A stretch of 64,000 bases of DNA from Lachnospiraceae bacterium. Its GTDB lineage: Bacteria > Bacillota > Clostridia > Lachnospirales > Lachnospiraceae. The stretch lies in assembly GCA_017622575.1 (NCBI GenBank), contig JAGAQU010000082.1:62001-126000 (forward strand), read 5' to 3'. The translations under genes and the position numbers were made by a program. This document shows positions 10,437-18,384 of the stretch, piece by piece. The stretch's first letter is position 1; the number at the start of each line of letters is the position of its first letter. Below the pieces are notes generated by a model that was given only the letters and a program-made list of their open reading frames with translations, was not told the DNA's origin and did no database searches.

Positions 10437-11894
10437 ATGAAATGTCCCAATTGCGGTCAAGAAATTCAGGCGGATCATCTTTACTGTGAAAAGTGTGGGA
10501 TGGAGATCAGAATTGTTCCTGATTTTGAGCCTGAAATAGAAAACAGCATAAATGAGACTCTTTCTACAGTTGCAGAGGAAATTGATAATAAAAGCAGTAA
10601 GACAAGTGAAGAGGCCGGAAACAATAAGGAATGGGAAGAGTCTGATGAAATTCTGACAGAAGAGGCAGGGAAGAACTGGCTGGTTTTTAAAATGGTATCT
10701 TTGATTGCGGTTATCTTAATTGCAGTCTCATTTACTCTTTTAATGTACTTTAATTATTCAACCTCCTTTCAGATTGAGAATGCCAAAAAATATGCACAGC
10801 AGGGAAAATATGAGGAAGCACTGGAGTTATTGGAAAAAGCAGCTTCAAATGATGAAGACAATGCACAGATTGCCCTTCTGAGATCAGAGTATTATCATGA
10901 GATTGGATATACGGATCAGGCAGTAGAAGTTTTGGAAAAGTTTTTGGAAAGAGGAGAACCGGACCCGGATGATGTAGAAAAAGTATATGATAGTATTATT
11001 TCCCTCTATCATGAACAGGGAAAATATGATAAGATTAATGAGCTTCTGATTGGATGTAAGGAAGATTCTATCATAACGTTGTTTCAGCAATACATGGCAT
11101 TTGAACCTGAATACAGTTATGAAAGCGGTACTTACGATGAGATCATTTATTTGCGCTTGAACGCCAACACAACGGGAACTATTTATTACACGCTGGACGG
11201 AAGTACGCCTACTGCTGCAAGTATTAAATATACTGCACCGATTTTGCTGGAATCCGGAAGATATCAGGTTAATGCTGTTTTTGTAAATGATTATGGAATA
11301 GAGAGTAATGTCGTCAGGAACTGGTTTGAAATTAACTTAGCTATGCCGGATGCTCCGGTGGTAATTCCCGAAAGCGGCAGCTATGAGATCCCCACTATGA
11401 TCGAAGTAGAAATCCCGGAAGACGGAACCGTTTATTATACAACGGACCGTTCCGATCCCAATGTGGACAGCATGAAGTATGTAGAGCCTATCAGCATGCC
11501 TTTAGGGCGAAGCAATTATAAATTTATTGTTATTTCCGATGACGGGGTTCAGAGTGAAATTGTCAGCAGAAGTTATAATTTTTCCATGAATACCAGCGTT
11601 ACGGTAGACCGGGCTGTTTCCAATGTGATTAATGCACTGATGCAAAGAAATGTACTTATTGATACAAATGGACATGCTCCCGGTGTATCAGGAAGATATA
11701 TTTTTAAATATAATTCTATTGTGCAAATCGGCGAAAATTATTATTATATACTAAACGAATATTTTGTTGATGGAAATGGTAATGAAAAAATGGAAGAGAG
11801 AATGTATGCTGTTGAGGTATACACAGGAACTCCGAATCGCCTTATCTATGATGAGCAGGGACAGATGGGACTTATTCCATTAACTGATTCATAA
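10437..11894 (+). CDS. Zinc-ribbon membrane protein with TPR-like and chitobiase C-terminal-type repeats
   Basis: I know no characterised orthologue for this 485-residue protein. It starts with a zinc ribbon (Cys3, Cys6, Cys17, Cys20), continues through an acidic linker and has one membrane helix at about 80-103. Outside or beyond it lies a TPR-like helical stretch (about 105-190, with repeated QGKYEEALELL-type units). Two beta-sandwich repeats follow, each with the YYT-DGS/DRSDP pattern of the CHB_HEX_C_1 family (near 248 and 331). The last 95 residues (about 390-485) are a separate unassigned domain rich in Tyr and Asn. The likely topology is cytosolic ribbon, single helix, external repeats. 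It sits between folD and nfnA without an obvious promoter, so it may ride on the folate transcript. Confidence 0.75.
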   Translation: MKCPNCGQEIQADHLYCEKCGMEIRIVPDFEPEIENSINETLSTVAEEIDNKSSKTSEEAGNNKEWEESDEILTEEAGKNWLVFKMVSLIAVILIAVSFTLLMYFNYSTSFQIENAKKYAQQGKYEEALELLEKAASNDEDNAQIALLRSEYYHEIGYTDQAVEVLEKFLERGEPDPDDVEKVYDSIISLYHEQGKYDKINELLIGCKEDSIITLFQQYMAFEPEYSYESGTYDEIIYLRLNANTTGTIYYTLDGSTPTAASIKYTAPILLESGRYQVNAVFVNDYGIESNVVRNWFEINLAMPDAPVVIPESGSYEIPTMIEVEIPEDGTVYYTTDRSDPNVDSMKYVEPISMPLGRSNYKFIVISDDGVQSEIVSRSYNFSMNTSVTVDRAVSNVINALMQRNVLIDTNGHAPGVSGRYIFKYNSIVQIGENYYYILNEYFVDGNGNEKMEERMYAVEVYTGTPNRLIYDEQGQMGLIPLTDS

Positions 11895-11933
11895 CAAAGC
11901 CAGAAATAAAACAAAATAAGAAAGGGAATTAAG

Positions 11934-12821
11934 ATGTACAAGATTTTAGAAGCAAAAGAACTTACTTCCAGCATCTATTACATGGTGGTGGAAGCAAAAA
12001 GAGTGGCAAAGGCCTGTAATCCCGGGCAGTTTGTTATTGTAAGGACAGACGAAAAGTCCGAAAGAATCCCGCTTACAATCTGTGATTATGACAGAGAAAA
12101 GGGAACAGTCACGATTGTGTTTCAGGTTGTGGGTGTAGGAACTGAGATCATGTCCCGTTTAAAAGCCGGAGACTCTTTCCATGATTTTGTGGGTCCTCTT
12201 GGATGTCCTTCCGAACTGGTAAATGAGGATATTGAAGAGTTAAAGAAAAAGAAGATTTTATTTGTGGCAGGCGGCGTAGGTACAGCACCTGTTTATCCGC
12301 AGGTTAAATGGCTTCATGAAAGAGGGATTGATGCCGATGTTATTGTCGGAGCAAAGACAAAGAGCATTTTGATCCTCGAAAAGGAGATGGAAGCTGTAGC
12401 CGGAAATCTTTATGTGACTACTGATGACGGTTCCTACGGGCGAAAGGGAATGGTGACACAGACGATCACTGACCTTGTGAATGAAGGAAAGAAATATGAT
12501 GTGTGTATTGCCATCGGTCCCATGATCATGATGAAGTTTGTATGCAAGCTTACAAAAGAACTTGATATTCCTACAGTTGTCAGCCTGAATCCCATTATGG
12601 TTGACGGTACCGGTATGTGCGGAGCATGTCGTGTAACGGTTGGCGGCAAGGTAAAATTTGCCTGTGTGGACGGACCTGAATTTGACGGTCATCTGGTTAA
12701 TTTTGATGAAGCTATGCAGCGTCAGCAGATTTACAAAACTGCTGAGGGCAGAGCTTTCCTTGCGGCAAAAGAGGGAGACACCCATCATGGCGGATGTGGA
12801 AATTGCGGAGGTGACAATTAA
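11934..12821 (+). CDS. nfnA: NfnA-type NADH-dependent ferredoxin:NADP oxidoreductase, small (flavin/2Fe-2S) subunit
   Basis: The 295-residue protein has a ferredoxin reductase-like FAD domain (PGQFVIVRTD and RIPLTICDYD), an NAD-binding domain (FVAGGVGTAPVYPQ near 110) and a C-terminal 2Fe-2S site with Cys229, Cys232 and Cys244 plus a nearby Asp224. NfnA proteins are reported to hold the cluster with three cysteines and an aspartate, which fits. The protein resembles PyrK, but the partner downstream is NfnB, not PyrD. The stop codon overlaps the nfnB ATG (TAATG), so the two subunits are translationally coupled. With NfnB it should couple NADH and reduced ferredoxin oxidation to NADPH formation. 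Confidence 0.85.
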   Translation: MYKILEAKELTSSIYYMVVEAKRVAKACNPGQFVIVRTDEKSERIPLTICDYDREKGTVTIVFQVVGVGTEIMSRLKAGDSFHDFVGPLGCPSELVNEDIEELKKKKILFVAGGVGTAPVYPQVKWLHERGIDADVIVGAKTKSILILEKEMEAVAGNLYVTTDDGSYGRKGMVTQTITDLVNEGKKYDVCIAIGPMIMMKFVCKLTKELDIPTVVSLNPIMVDGTGMCGACRVTVGGKVKFACVDGPEFDGHLVNFDEAMQRQQIYKTAEGRAFLAAKEGDTHHGGCGNCGGDN

Positions 12822-14206
12822 TGGACGTTTTAAAGAAAACACCTGTGAGAGAACAGGATGCAAAGGTAAGAGCAACAAACTTTGAAGAGGTATGTTTGGG
12901 ATATAATAAAGAAGAAGCAATGGAAGAGGCATCCAGATGCATTAACTGTAAAAATGCCCAGTGTATCAAAGGCTGTCCTGTATCCATCAATATTCCCGGT
13001 TTTATTGAGAAAGTAAAGGAAGGGGATGTTGAAGCTGCTTATCAGGTGATCAGTGAATCCTCTGCCCTTCCCGCTGTCTGTGGACGTGTCTGTCCGCAGG
13101 AAAGCCAGTGCGAAGGCAAATGTATCAGAGGTATCAAAGGCGAGCCTATTTCCATTGGTAAGCTGGAGCGTTTTGTGGCTGATTGGGCTACCGAAAAGGG
13201 AATTAAGCCACAGGGAGCAAAGGAGAAAAACGGAAAGAAAGTAGCGGTCATCGGATCAGGCCCTGCGGGACTTACCTGTGCGGGAGATCTCGCTAAAATG
13301 GGATATGATGTTACTATTTTTGAGGCACTTCACGAGGCAGGCGGTGTGCTTGTTTATGGTATTCCGGAGTTCAGACTTCCCAAGACCAAGGTGGTAGCGA
13401 AGGAAATTGAAAATGTAAAGTCTCTTGGTGTAAAGATTGAAACCAATGTAGTCATCGGTAAATCAGTGACCATTGATGAACTGTTACATGAAGAAGGCTT
13501 TGATGCTGTATTTATCGGATCGGGAGCCGGTCTTCCCAAGTTTATGGGAATTCCGGGTGAACAGGCAAACGGTGTATTTTCTGCCAATGAATATCTGACA
13601 AGAAGTAATCTGATGAAGGCTTTTGATGAGAGTTCTACAACCCCGATCATGCGCGGAAAGAAAGTTGCTGTTGTAGGTGGCGGTAATGTGGCTATGGATG
13701 CTGCCAGAACAGCTCTTCGTCTTGGCGGTGAGGTTCATATTGTTTATAGAAGAAGTGAAGAAGAATTGCCGGCCAGAGTGGAAGAAGTCCATCATGCCAA
13801 GGAAGAGGGAATCATTTTTGATCTTCTGACCAATCCGGTTGAAATTCTTGAGGACGAGAAAGGCTGGGTAAAAGGTATCAAGTGTATTAAAATGGAACTT
13901 GGGGAGCCTGATGAATCGGGAAGAAGACGCCCGGTTGAAGTGCCCGGTTCCGAATTTGTGATTGATGTGGATACTGTGATCATGTCACTTGGTACATCAC
14001 CCAATCCTCTGATTTCTTCCACCACTGAGGGACTTGAAGTCAATAAGTGGAAATGTATTGTTGCTGATGAGGAATTTGGTAAGACAACCAAAGAAGGTGT
14101 CTATGCCGGAGGCGATGCCGTGACGGGAGCAGCTACCGTAATTCTTGCCATGGGAGCAGGAAAAGCAGGTGCAAAGGGAATTGACGAGTATCTGAAAAAC
14201 AAATAA
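12821..14206 (+). CDS. nfnB: NfnB-type large subunit (GltD-like flavoprotein)
   Basis: Databases often call this protein 'NADPH-dependent glutamate synthase small chain', but no GltB large subunit is present and the NfnA-like gene abuts it. The 461 residues start with a two-cluster iron-sulfur domain (Cys motifs CINCKNAQCIKGC and CGRVCPQESQCEGKC). They continue with an FAD fold (VIGSGPAGLTCAGDLA near 145) and an NADPH fold (VVGGGNVAMDAARTA near 285), and end with a GGDAVTGAATV FAD-contact motif. Electron bifurcation between NADH, ferredoxin and NADP is the known role of NfnAB in anaerobes. Complex assignment is inferred from adjacency and domain match. Confidence 0.85.
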   Translation: MDVLKKTPVREQDAKVRATNFEEVCLGYNKEEAMEEASRCINCKNAQCIKGCPVSINIPGFIEKVKEGDVEAAYQVISESSALPAVCGRVCPQESQCEGKCIRGIKGEPISIGKLERFVADWATEKGIKPQGAKEKNGKKVAVIGSGPAGLTCAGDLAKMGYDVTIFEALHEAGGVLVYGIPEFRLPKTKVVAKEIENVKSLGVKIETNVVIGKSVTIDELLHEEGFDAVFIGSGAGLPKFMGIPGEQANGVFSANEYLTRSNLMKAFDESSTTPIMRGKKVAVVGGGNVAMDAARTALRLGGEVHIVYRRSEEELPARVEEVHHAKEEGIIFDLLTNPVEILEDEKGWVKGIKCIKMELGEPDESGRRRPVEVPGSEFVIDVDTVIMSLGTSPNPLISSTTEGLEVNKWKCIVADEEFGKTTKEGVYAGGDAVTGAATVILAMGAGKAGAKGIDEYLKNK

Positions 14207-14228
14207 ATACTTTGAATGAAGAGATAAC

Positions 14229-14258
14229 GTGATGCCGGAACCCTGGTTCCGGCATCAC
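14229..14258 (+). terminator. Strong hairpin after nfnB, weak U-tract
   Basis: A 14-bp perfect stem (GTGATGCCGGAACC paired with GGTTCCGGCATCAC, two-base loop) follows nfnB by 22 bases. Only TTCTGT follows, so it is not a textbook terminator. It may terminate weakly or protect the 3' end of the nfnAB message. Confidence 0.55.
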
Positions 14259-14396
14259 TTCTGTGAAGCGTCGGTCAAAAAAATAGATTGGAAACGATTT
14301 AAGAAAAAATTAAAAAAATATATGCAGGAAATTAAAAAAGATTTCGTATAGTGTATACAGAATAAGATACATTATTTTTAATAAACGGAGAGAATC

Positions 14397-15425
14397 ATGA
14401 AAAAAGATTTTGATGAAGAAAAAGCAAAAATAATTGTTACGATCATTCCTTTTGTGCTCATAATTATTGTTCTGCTTGTTACACTGATCGTCAGTTCTGT
14501 GAAAGGTGGAAGAAAAGACGGGAATAATCAGGATCTGCAGGACAGTATCAAGGAATATGCAGATACAAATCTGACGGATTCTGAGAGGACAGATTCTTCA
14601 AGCGTTGTGACAGATACACAGGAGGAGACACCAGATCCCGATGAACGTGAGGAACTGTCCGGGCAGGAAGCGGCATCTGCTTCGCCGGAAGCTACACCTA
14701 CGCCTTATCAGGAGATCATGCAGAAGGGAAAGGTAGACTATGATAAAATTTTCTTTAACAAGGACGAGCAGCTCAAGGAAATGATGACATACTGGGAAGA
14801 TAACAATCAGAAAGCACTTGATGATCTGGCTGCTCTTGACAGATACAGGGCCATGAGCTGGAAACTAAAGGGAACGAAGGATTTTTATTATTACGGAGAG
14901 ACGAATGCAAACGGAGATCCTTCCGGAACGGGGATTGCAGTCTATGCGGATAATCAGTATTATTTCGGCACCTGGGAAAACGGTATGAGAAGCGGTAAAG
15001 GCACCTGGATTCATTATCATGTGCATGAAACTGAAAGCAAGACCGATCTCTACACTTACCACCAGTATACCGGCTCCTGGAAAAATGATCTGCCGGATGG
15101 AGAGGGATCGGAGCATTATGATTTTAATATGGATCTCCTTGAACCTTATATCGGTTATGACAGTAATCTGATTGGTATCTATACGGCAGGACAGCTAAAC
15201 GGAGAATTTTATCTCACAAAAATTTACAGTGACGGAGATGTCAAGGAATGGGAAGGAACGGCTGATCACGGGTCATGGCTGTGTATCGACGGTTCTCCGG
15301 ATCCGAAAGCAACAACATGGGCTGTTCAGGTGGAGACGAAGGATCCGGAAAGCTATTTCTATATCAGACCAAAGGATAATAAAAATTTTGGCGTTCCCTG
15401 TCTGATATCAAAAAATAAAAACTAG
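14397..15425 (+). CDS. Membrane-anchored MORN-repeat protein
   Basis: This 342-residue protein has one N-terminal membrane helix (about 11-33, Ile/Val-rich), then an Asp/Ser/Thr/Pro-rich linker (to about 105). After a short helical stretch come MORN-type repeats at about 155-250: units such as YFGTWENGMRSGKGTW and YTGSWKNDLPDGEGSEHY are clear. The C-terminal 90 residues include a DGSPDPKATTWAVQ segment I cannot place. MORN repeats bind lipids or proteins in various systems; no specific function is known for this arrangement. The leader (14259-14396) is AT-rich and has its own ribosome site (ACGGAGAG), so it is probably a separate transcription unit from nfnAB. Confidence 0.75.
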   Translation: MKKDFDEEKAKIIVTIIPFVLIIIVLLVTLIVSSVKGGRKDGNNQDLQDSIKEYADTNLTDSERTDSSSVVTDTQEETPDPDEREELSGQEAASASPEATPTPYQEIMQKGKVDYDKIFFNKDEQLKEMMTYWEDNNQKALDDLAALDRYRAMSWKLKGTKDFYYYGETNANGDPSGTGIAVYADNQYYFGTWENGMRSGKGTWIHYHVHETESKTDLYTYHQYTGSWKNDLPDGEGSEHYDFNMDLLEPYIGYDSNLIGIYTAGQLNGEFYLTKIYSDGDVKEWEGTADHGSWLCIDGSPDPKATTWAVQVETKDPESYFYIRPKDNKNFGVPCLISKNKN

Positions 15426-15496
15426 TGGCGTACTTTCGCAAAGGGTAGTAAAATAGAGATAGCTGACAAATGATTATTTTTCGGAGGGGAAAAAGT

Positions 15497-16216
15497 ATGG
15501 CATGGTGTCCGAAGTGCGGTTCAGAGTATGTTGACGGGGTGAAAGAATGCGCTGACTGCGGATGTGAACTGGTAGATCATTTAGAGAAGGATGCGGAAAA
15601 TGCAGCCATGGAAATGGGTGCAGAGGAAATACCGGATGAGATTGACCTGATGGAGTCTGTGGGTGAAGATGAGACCGAAATACAGGAAGAACAGGATTCT
15701 TTTTTTGATGAAGCTAAAGAACCGGAACCGTATAAGGGAAGATATGTGAACAATCAGGAAAAAGCTGAGGAAAACAGGACGTCCGCTTACACACTTTTGC
15801 TTGTGGGTGGTATTGGCTTTATTCTTGTGGTGCTGTTTTTCCTTGATTTTTTGCCGATTCGCAGGCTTGCCGGAAACAAATATATGATCAGCGGAGTGAT
15901 GGGAACGCTCTTCCTTTTGTTTTTTGTGATGGGTGTCGTATCCATGCGCAATGCAAAGATTTTTGCCAAAAGCGCAGACAAGGAAAATAACCTGACGCTT
16001 CAGATCAAAAAATGGTGTCTACAAAATATCACGAAAGATGAAATTGATAAAAACTTGACTTTTTCGGCAGATACTTCTGAGGAACTGAAATATTTTTCCC
16101 GCTTTGAAAGAGTAAAGGCTGTCATCAAGTCACAGTTCATGAATCTGGATGAAGCCTATCTGGACAGACTGATCGATGAGATTTACAGCGAAATTTTTGA
16201 GGAAACAAAGGAATGA
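15497..16216 (+). CDS. Zinc-ribbon protein with two membrane helices
   Basis: The start is ATG 15497, because CGGAGGGG lies eight bases before it; an upstream ATG at 15470 is less likely. The 239-residue protein begins with a zinc ribbon (Cys4, Cys7, Cys18, Cys21), then has an acidic linker, two hydrophobic helices (about 95-115 and 130-150) and a cytosolic helical tail with several Lys/Glu-rich segments. Its function is unknown. It overlaps rlmH by four bases (ATGA), suggesting translational coupling. It is the second ribbon-plus-helix protein in this part of the window, but the rest of the sequence does not resemble the one at 10437. Confidence 0.75.
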   Translation: MAWCPKCGSEYVDGVKECADCGCELVDHLEKDAENAAMEMGAEEIPDEIDLMESVGEDETEIQEEQDSFFDEAKEPEPYKGRYVNNQEKAEENRTSAYTLLLVGGIGFILVVLFFLDFLPIRRLAGNKYMISGVMGTLFLLFFVMGVVSMRNAKIFAKSADKENNLTLQIKKWCLQNITKDEIDKNLTFSADTSEELKYFSRFERVKAVIKSQFMNLDEAYLDRLIDEIYSEIFEETKE

Positions 16217-16692
16217 AAATAACGATTATCTGCGTGGGAAAGATCAAGGAGAAATTTTACCGGGATGCCATCAGCGAATATGCAAAGCGTCTGAGTAAAT
16301 ATTGTAAGCTTGAGATCATAGAAGTGCAGGATGAAAAAACTCCCGATCATGCGTTAAGTGCACTGGAAGAGCAGATTAAAGAAAAAGAGGCGTCACGGAT
16401 ACTAAAACATATCAAAGAGGACGCCTTTGTTTATTCTCTGGAAATTAAGGGAGAGCAGCTTGATTCTGTTGAACTTTCATCTCAGATCGATTCCCTCGCA
16501 ATTGGCGGAAAAAGTCATATTCAGTTTGTGATAGGCGGTTCTCTCGGGTTGCATGAGAGTATATCAGCGGCTGCTGACCGGGCAATCAGCTTTTCAAAAA
16601 TGACATTTCCCCATCAGCTGATGCGGGTTATTTTACTGGAACAAATATACAGGAGCTATCGCATTATCACAGGGGAACCCTATCATAAGTGA
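16213..16692 (+). CDS. rlmH: 23S rRNA (pseudouridine-1915-N3)-methyltransferase RlmH
   Basis: The 159-residue SPOUT methyltransferase matches RlmH in length and sequence. Seen are the VGKIKEKFYRDAI start, the FVIGGSLGLHES loop that forms part of the knotted SAM site, and the terminal KMTFPHQLMRVILLEQIYRS with the final GEPYHK. RlmH methylates a modified base in helix 69 of 23S rRNA in assembled ribosomes. Its ATG overlaps the preceding stop. Confidence 0.97.
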   Translation: MKITIICVGKIKEKFYRDAISEYAKRLSKYCKLEIIEVQDEKTPDHALSALEEQIKEKEASRILKHIKEDAFVYSLEIKGEQLDSVELSSQIDSLAIGGKSHIQFVIGGSLGLHESISAAADRAISFSKMTFPHQLMRVILLEQIYRSYRIITGEPYHK

Positions 16693-16712
16693 GAGAAAAG
16701 GAGATTGCGGCA

Positions 16713-18017
16713 ATGAGAATGTATGATCTGATCATGAAAAAGAGAAACGGCGGTATACTTAACGATGAAGAAATTCGCTTTATGATCGATGGCTATACGA
16801 AAGGTGAAATTCCCGATTATCAGATGTCAGCCATGATGATGGCAATATATTTCAAGGGCATGAATGAAGAGGAAACTGTGAATCTGACCATGGCGATGGC
16901 AGAAAGCGGTGAGATGCTTGATCTCTCTTCCATTCAAGGAATCAAGGTGGATAAGCACAGTACCGGTGGCGTGGGTGATAAGACCTCTCTTGCATTGACT
17001 CCCATGGTAGCTGCCTGCGGTGTAAAAATAGCTAAAATGAGCGGAAGAGGGCTTGGACATACAGGAGGAACCATTGATAAGCTGGAAAGCTTTGAAGGTT
17101 TTTCCACAGAAATTTCTACGGAACAGTTTATTCGTAATGTCAATGAAATCGGCATTGCGATTATGGGACAGACCAGGGAACTGGCACCTGCAGATAAGCT
17201 TTTGTATGCACTCAGAGATGTGACGGCTACTGTTGATAATATGTCGCTGATTGCTTCATCCATTATGAGCAAGAAACTGGCTGCCGGCGCGGATGCCATT
17301 GTCCTGGATGTAAAAACCGGAAGTGGGGCATTCATGAAAAAAGAGGCGGATGCTTTTTCATTGGCAAAGGAAATGGTATCCATTGGTAAAAACGCAGGCA
17401 GAAAAATGATGGCAGTCATTTCTGATATGGATCAGCCGCTTGGAAATGCAGTAGGTAATGCACTGGAGGTAAAGGAGGCAATTGCCACACTCCGTGGCGA
17501 AGGACCCAAAGACTTTACGGAACTTTGCCTGACGATCGGAAGTTGTATGCTACAGCTTTCCGGACTTGCCGATAACGATGAAGAAGCAAAGGAGAAGCTG
17601 CAGAGTGTAATTGAGAATGGCAGTGCATTAAATAAGCTTGCATCTTTTGTGGAAGCACAGGGAGGAAATAAGAATATGGTTTATGAGCCGGAGCTTCTTC
17701 CCAAAGCAGCGATCATAAGCCCGCTTTATGCACCCTGTGATGGTTATATTGACAGAATAGCCTGTGATGAAGTCGGAATCTGTTCTCTGATCCTTGGAGG
17801 TGGCAGAGAGACGAAAGAAAGCAAGATTGATCTTTCCGTAGGAATTGTCTTACAGAAAAAAGTAGGGGATTATGTCCGTAAGGGTGAACCGCTTGCCGTG
17901 ATTCATGCAAATGACGAGGATAAGAAAAAGATTTGTGAAGAAAGGCTGCTTGCAGCATACAGAATCAGCAATGAAAAAAAGGACGAGGGACCTGTAATCA
18001 GAGGACTTGTCAGATAG
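16713..18017 (+). CDS. pdp: Pyrimidine-nucleoside phosphorylase
   Basis: This enzyme splits uridine and thymidine (and related nucleosides) with phosphate for salvage. The 434-residue product from ATG 16713 is full length; AAAGGAG at 16697-16703 sits nine bases before it, and the GTG at 16689 in the rlmH stop region is unlikely. The KVDKHSTGGVGDKTSL phosphate loop, MSGRGLGHTGGTIDKLE and the C-terminal barrel-sandwich region (GDYVRKGEPLAVIHA) are intact. Thymidine phosphorylase (deoA-type) shares the fold; the Pyn/Pdp name is preferred for Firmicutes but not proven. Neither the deoxyribose operon nor a cdd gene is adjacent. Confidence 0.9.
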   Translation: MRMYDLIMKKRNGGILNDEEIRFMIDGYTKGEIPDYQMSAMMMAIYFKGMNEEETVNLTMAMAESGEMLDLSSIQGIKVDKHSTGGVGDKTSLALTPMVAACGVKIAKMSGRGLGHTGGTIDKLESFEGFSTEISTEQFIRNVNEIGIAIMGQTRELAPADKLLYALRDVTATVDNMSLIASSIMSKKLAAGADAIVLDVKTGSGAFMKKEADAFSLAKEMVSIGKNAGRKMMAVISDMDQPLGNAVGNALEVKEAIATLRGEGPKDFTELCLTIGSCMLQLSGLADNDEEAKEKLQSVIENGSALNKLASFVEAQGGNKNMVYEPELLPKAAIISPLYAPCDGYIDRIACDEVGICSLILGGGRETKESKIDLSVGIVLQKKVGDYVRKGEPLAVIHANDEDKKKICEERLLAAYRISNEKKDEGPVIRGLVR

Positions 18018-18019
18018 GT

Positions 18020-18046
18020 ATAGGAAACTGTTTTTCATCATATAGT
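18020..18046 (+). promoter_or_regulatory. Candidate sigma-E promoter for yqfC-yqfD
   Basis: ATA at 18020-18022 is followed after 16 bases by CATATAGT at 18039-18046. This matches the published Bacillus sigma-E pattern (ATA, 16 bases, CATACANT) at all but one defined position. yqfC and yqfD belong to the mother-cell sigma-E regulon in Bacillus. Transcription would start near 18053, at or just after the annotated yqfC ATG. Confidence 0.4.
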
Positions 18047-18051
18047 ATGAT

Positions 18052-18351
18052 ATGATGAAAAAAGTAAAATCAGGTCCAAAGCAGCAACTGCACAGAGGAA
18101 AAGAATTAGTGGTGGAGTCCTTGAAGCTTCCCAGAGATTCCGTGCTTGGAGATTCCATTATTACGGTTACCGGAAATACAGAAATATTGATAGAGAATTA
18201 TAAGGGAATTTTGCAGTATTCTGATGAACTGATACTTCTGCAAGGCAAAAATCGTAAGATTGAACTAAAGGGGAAAAGACTGAATATTGTCTATTATACC
18301 AACGAAGATATGAAGATAAGCGGTATGATTGAAAGTATTTGTTTTATCTGA
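18052..18351 (+). CDS. yqfC: YabP/YqfC-family sporulation protein
   Basis: This small protein (up to 99 residues) shares the family core LKLPRDSVLGDSIITVTGN and the IENYKGILQYSDELILL segment. YqfC is a mother-cell sporulation protein of unknown mechanism. The start is uncertain. ATG 18052 or 18055 gives the Lys/Arg-rich N-terminus usual for relatives, but has no ribosome site and lies within a 13-bp inverted repeat (18031-18043 with 18050-18062). GTG 18109 has AGAGGAA eight bases upstream but would remove 19 residues. yqfD follows after 33 bases. Confidence 0.85.
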   Translation: MMKKVKSGPKQQLHRGKELVVESLKLPRDSVLGDSIITVTGNTEILIENYKGILQYSDELILLQGKNRKIELKGKRLNIVYYTNEDMKISGMIESICFI

Positions 18352-18384
18352 CGGATAACAGACAATTTTTGGGCGAGGTGGCAG

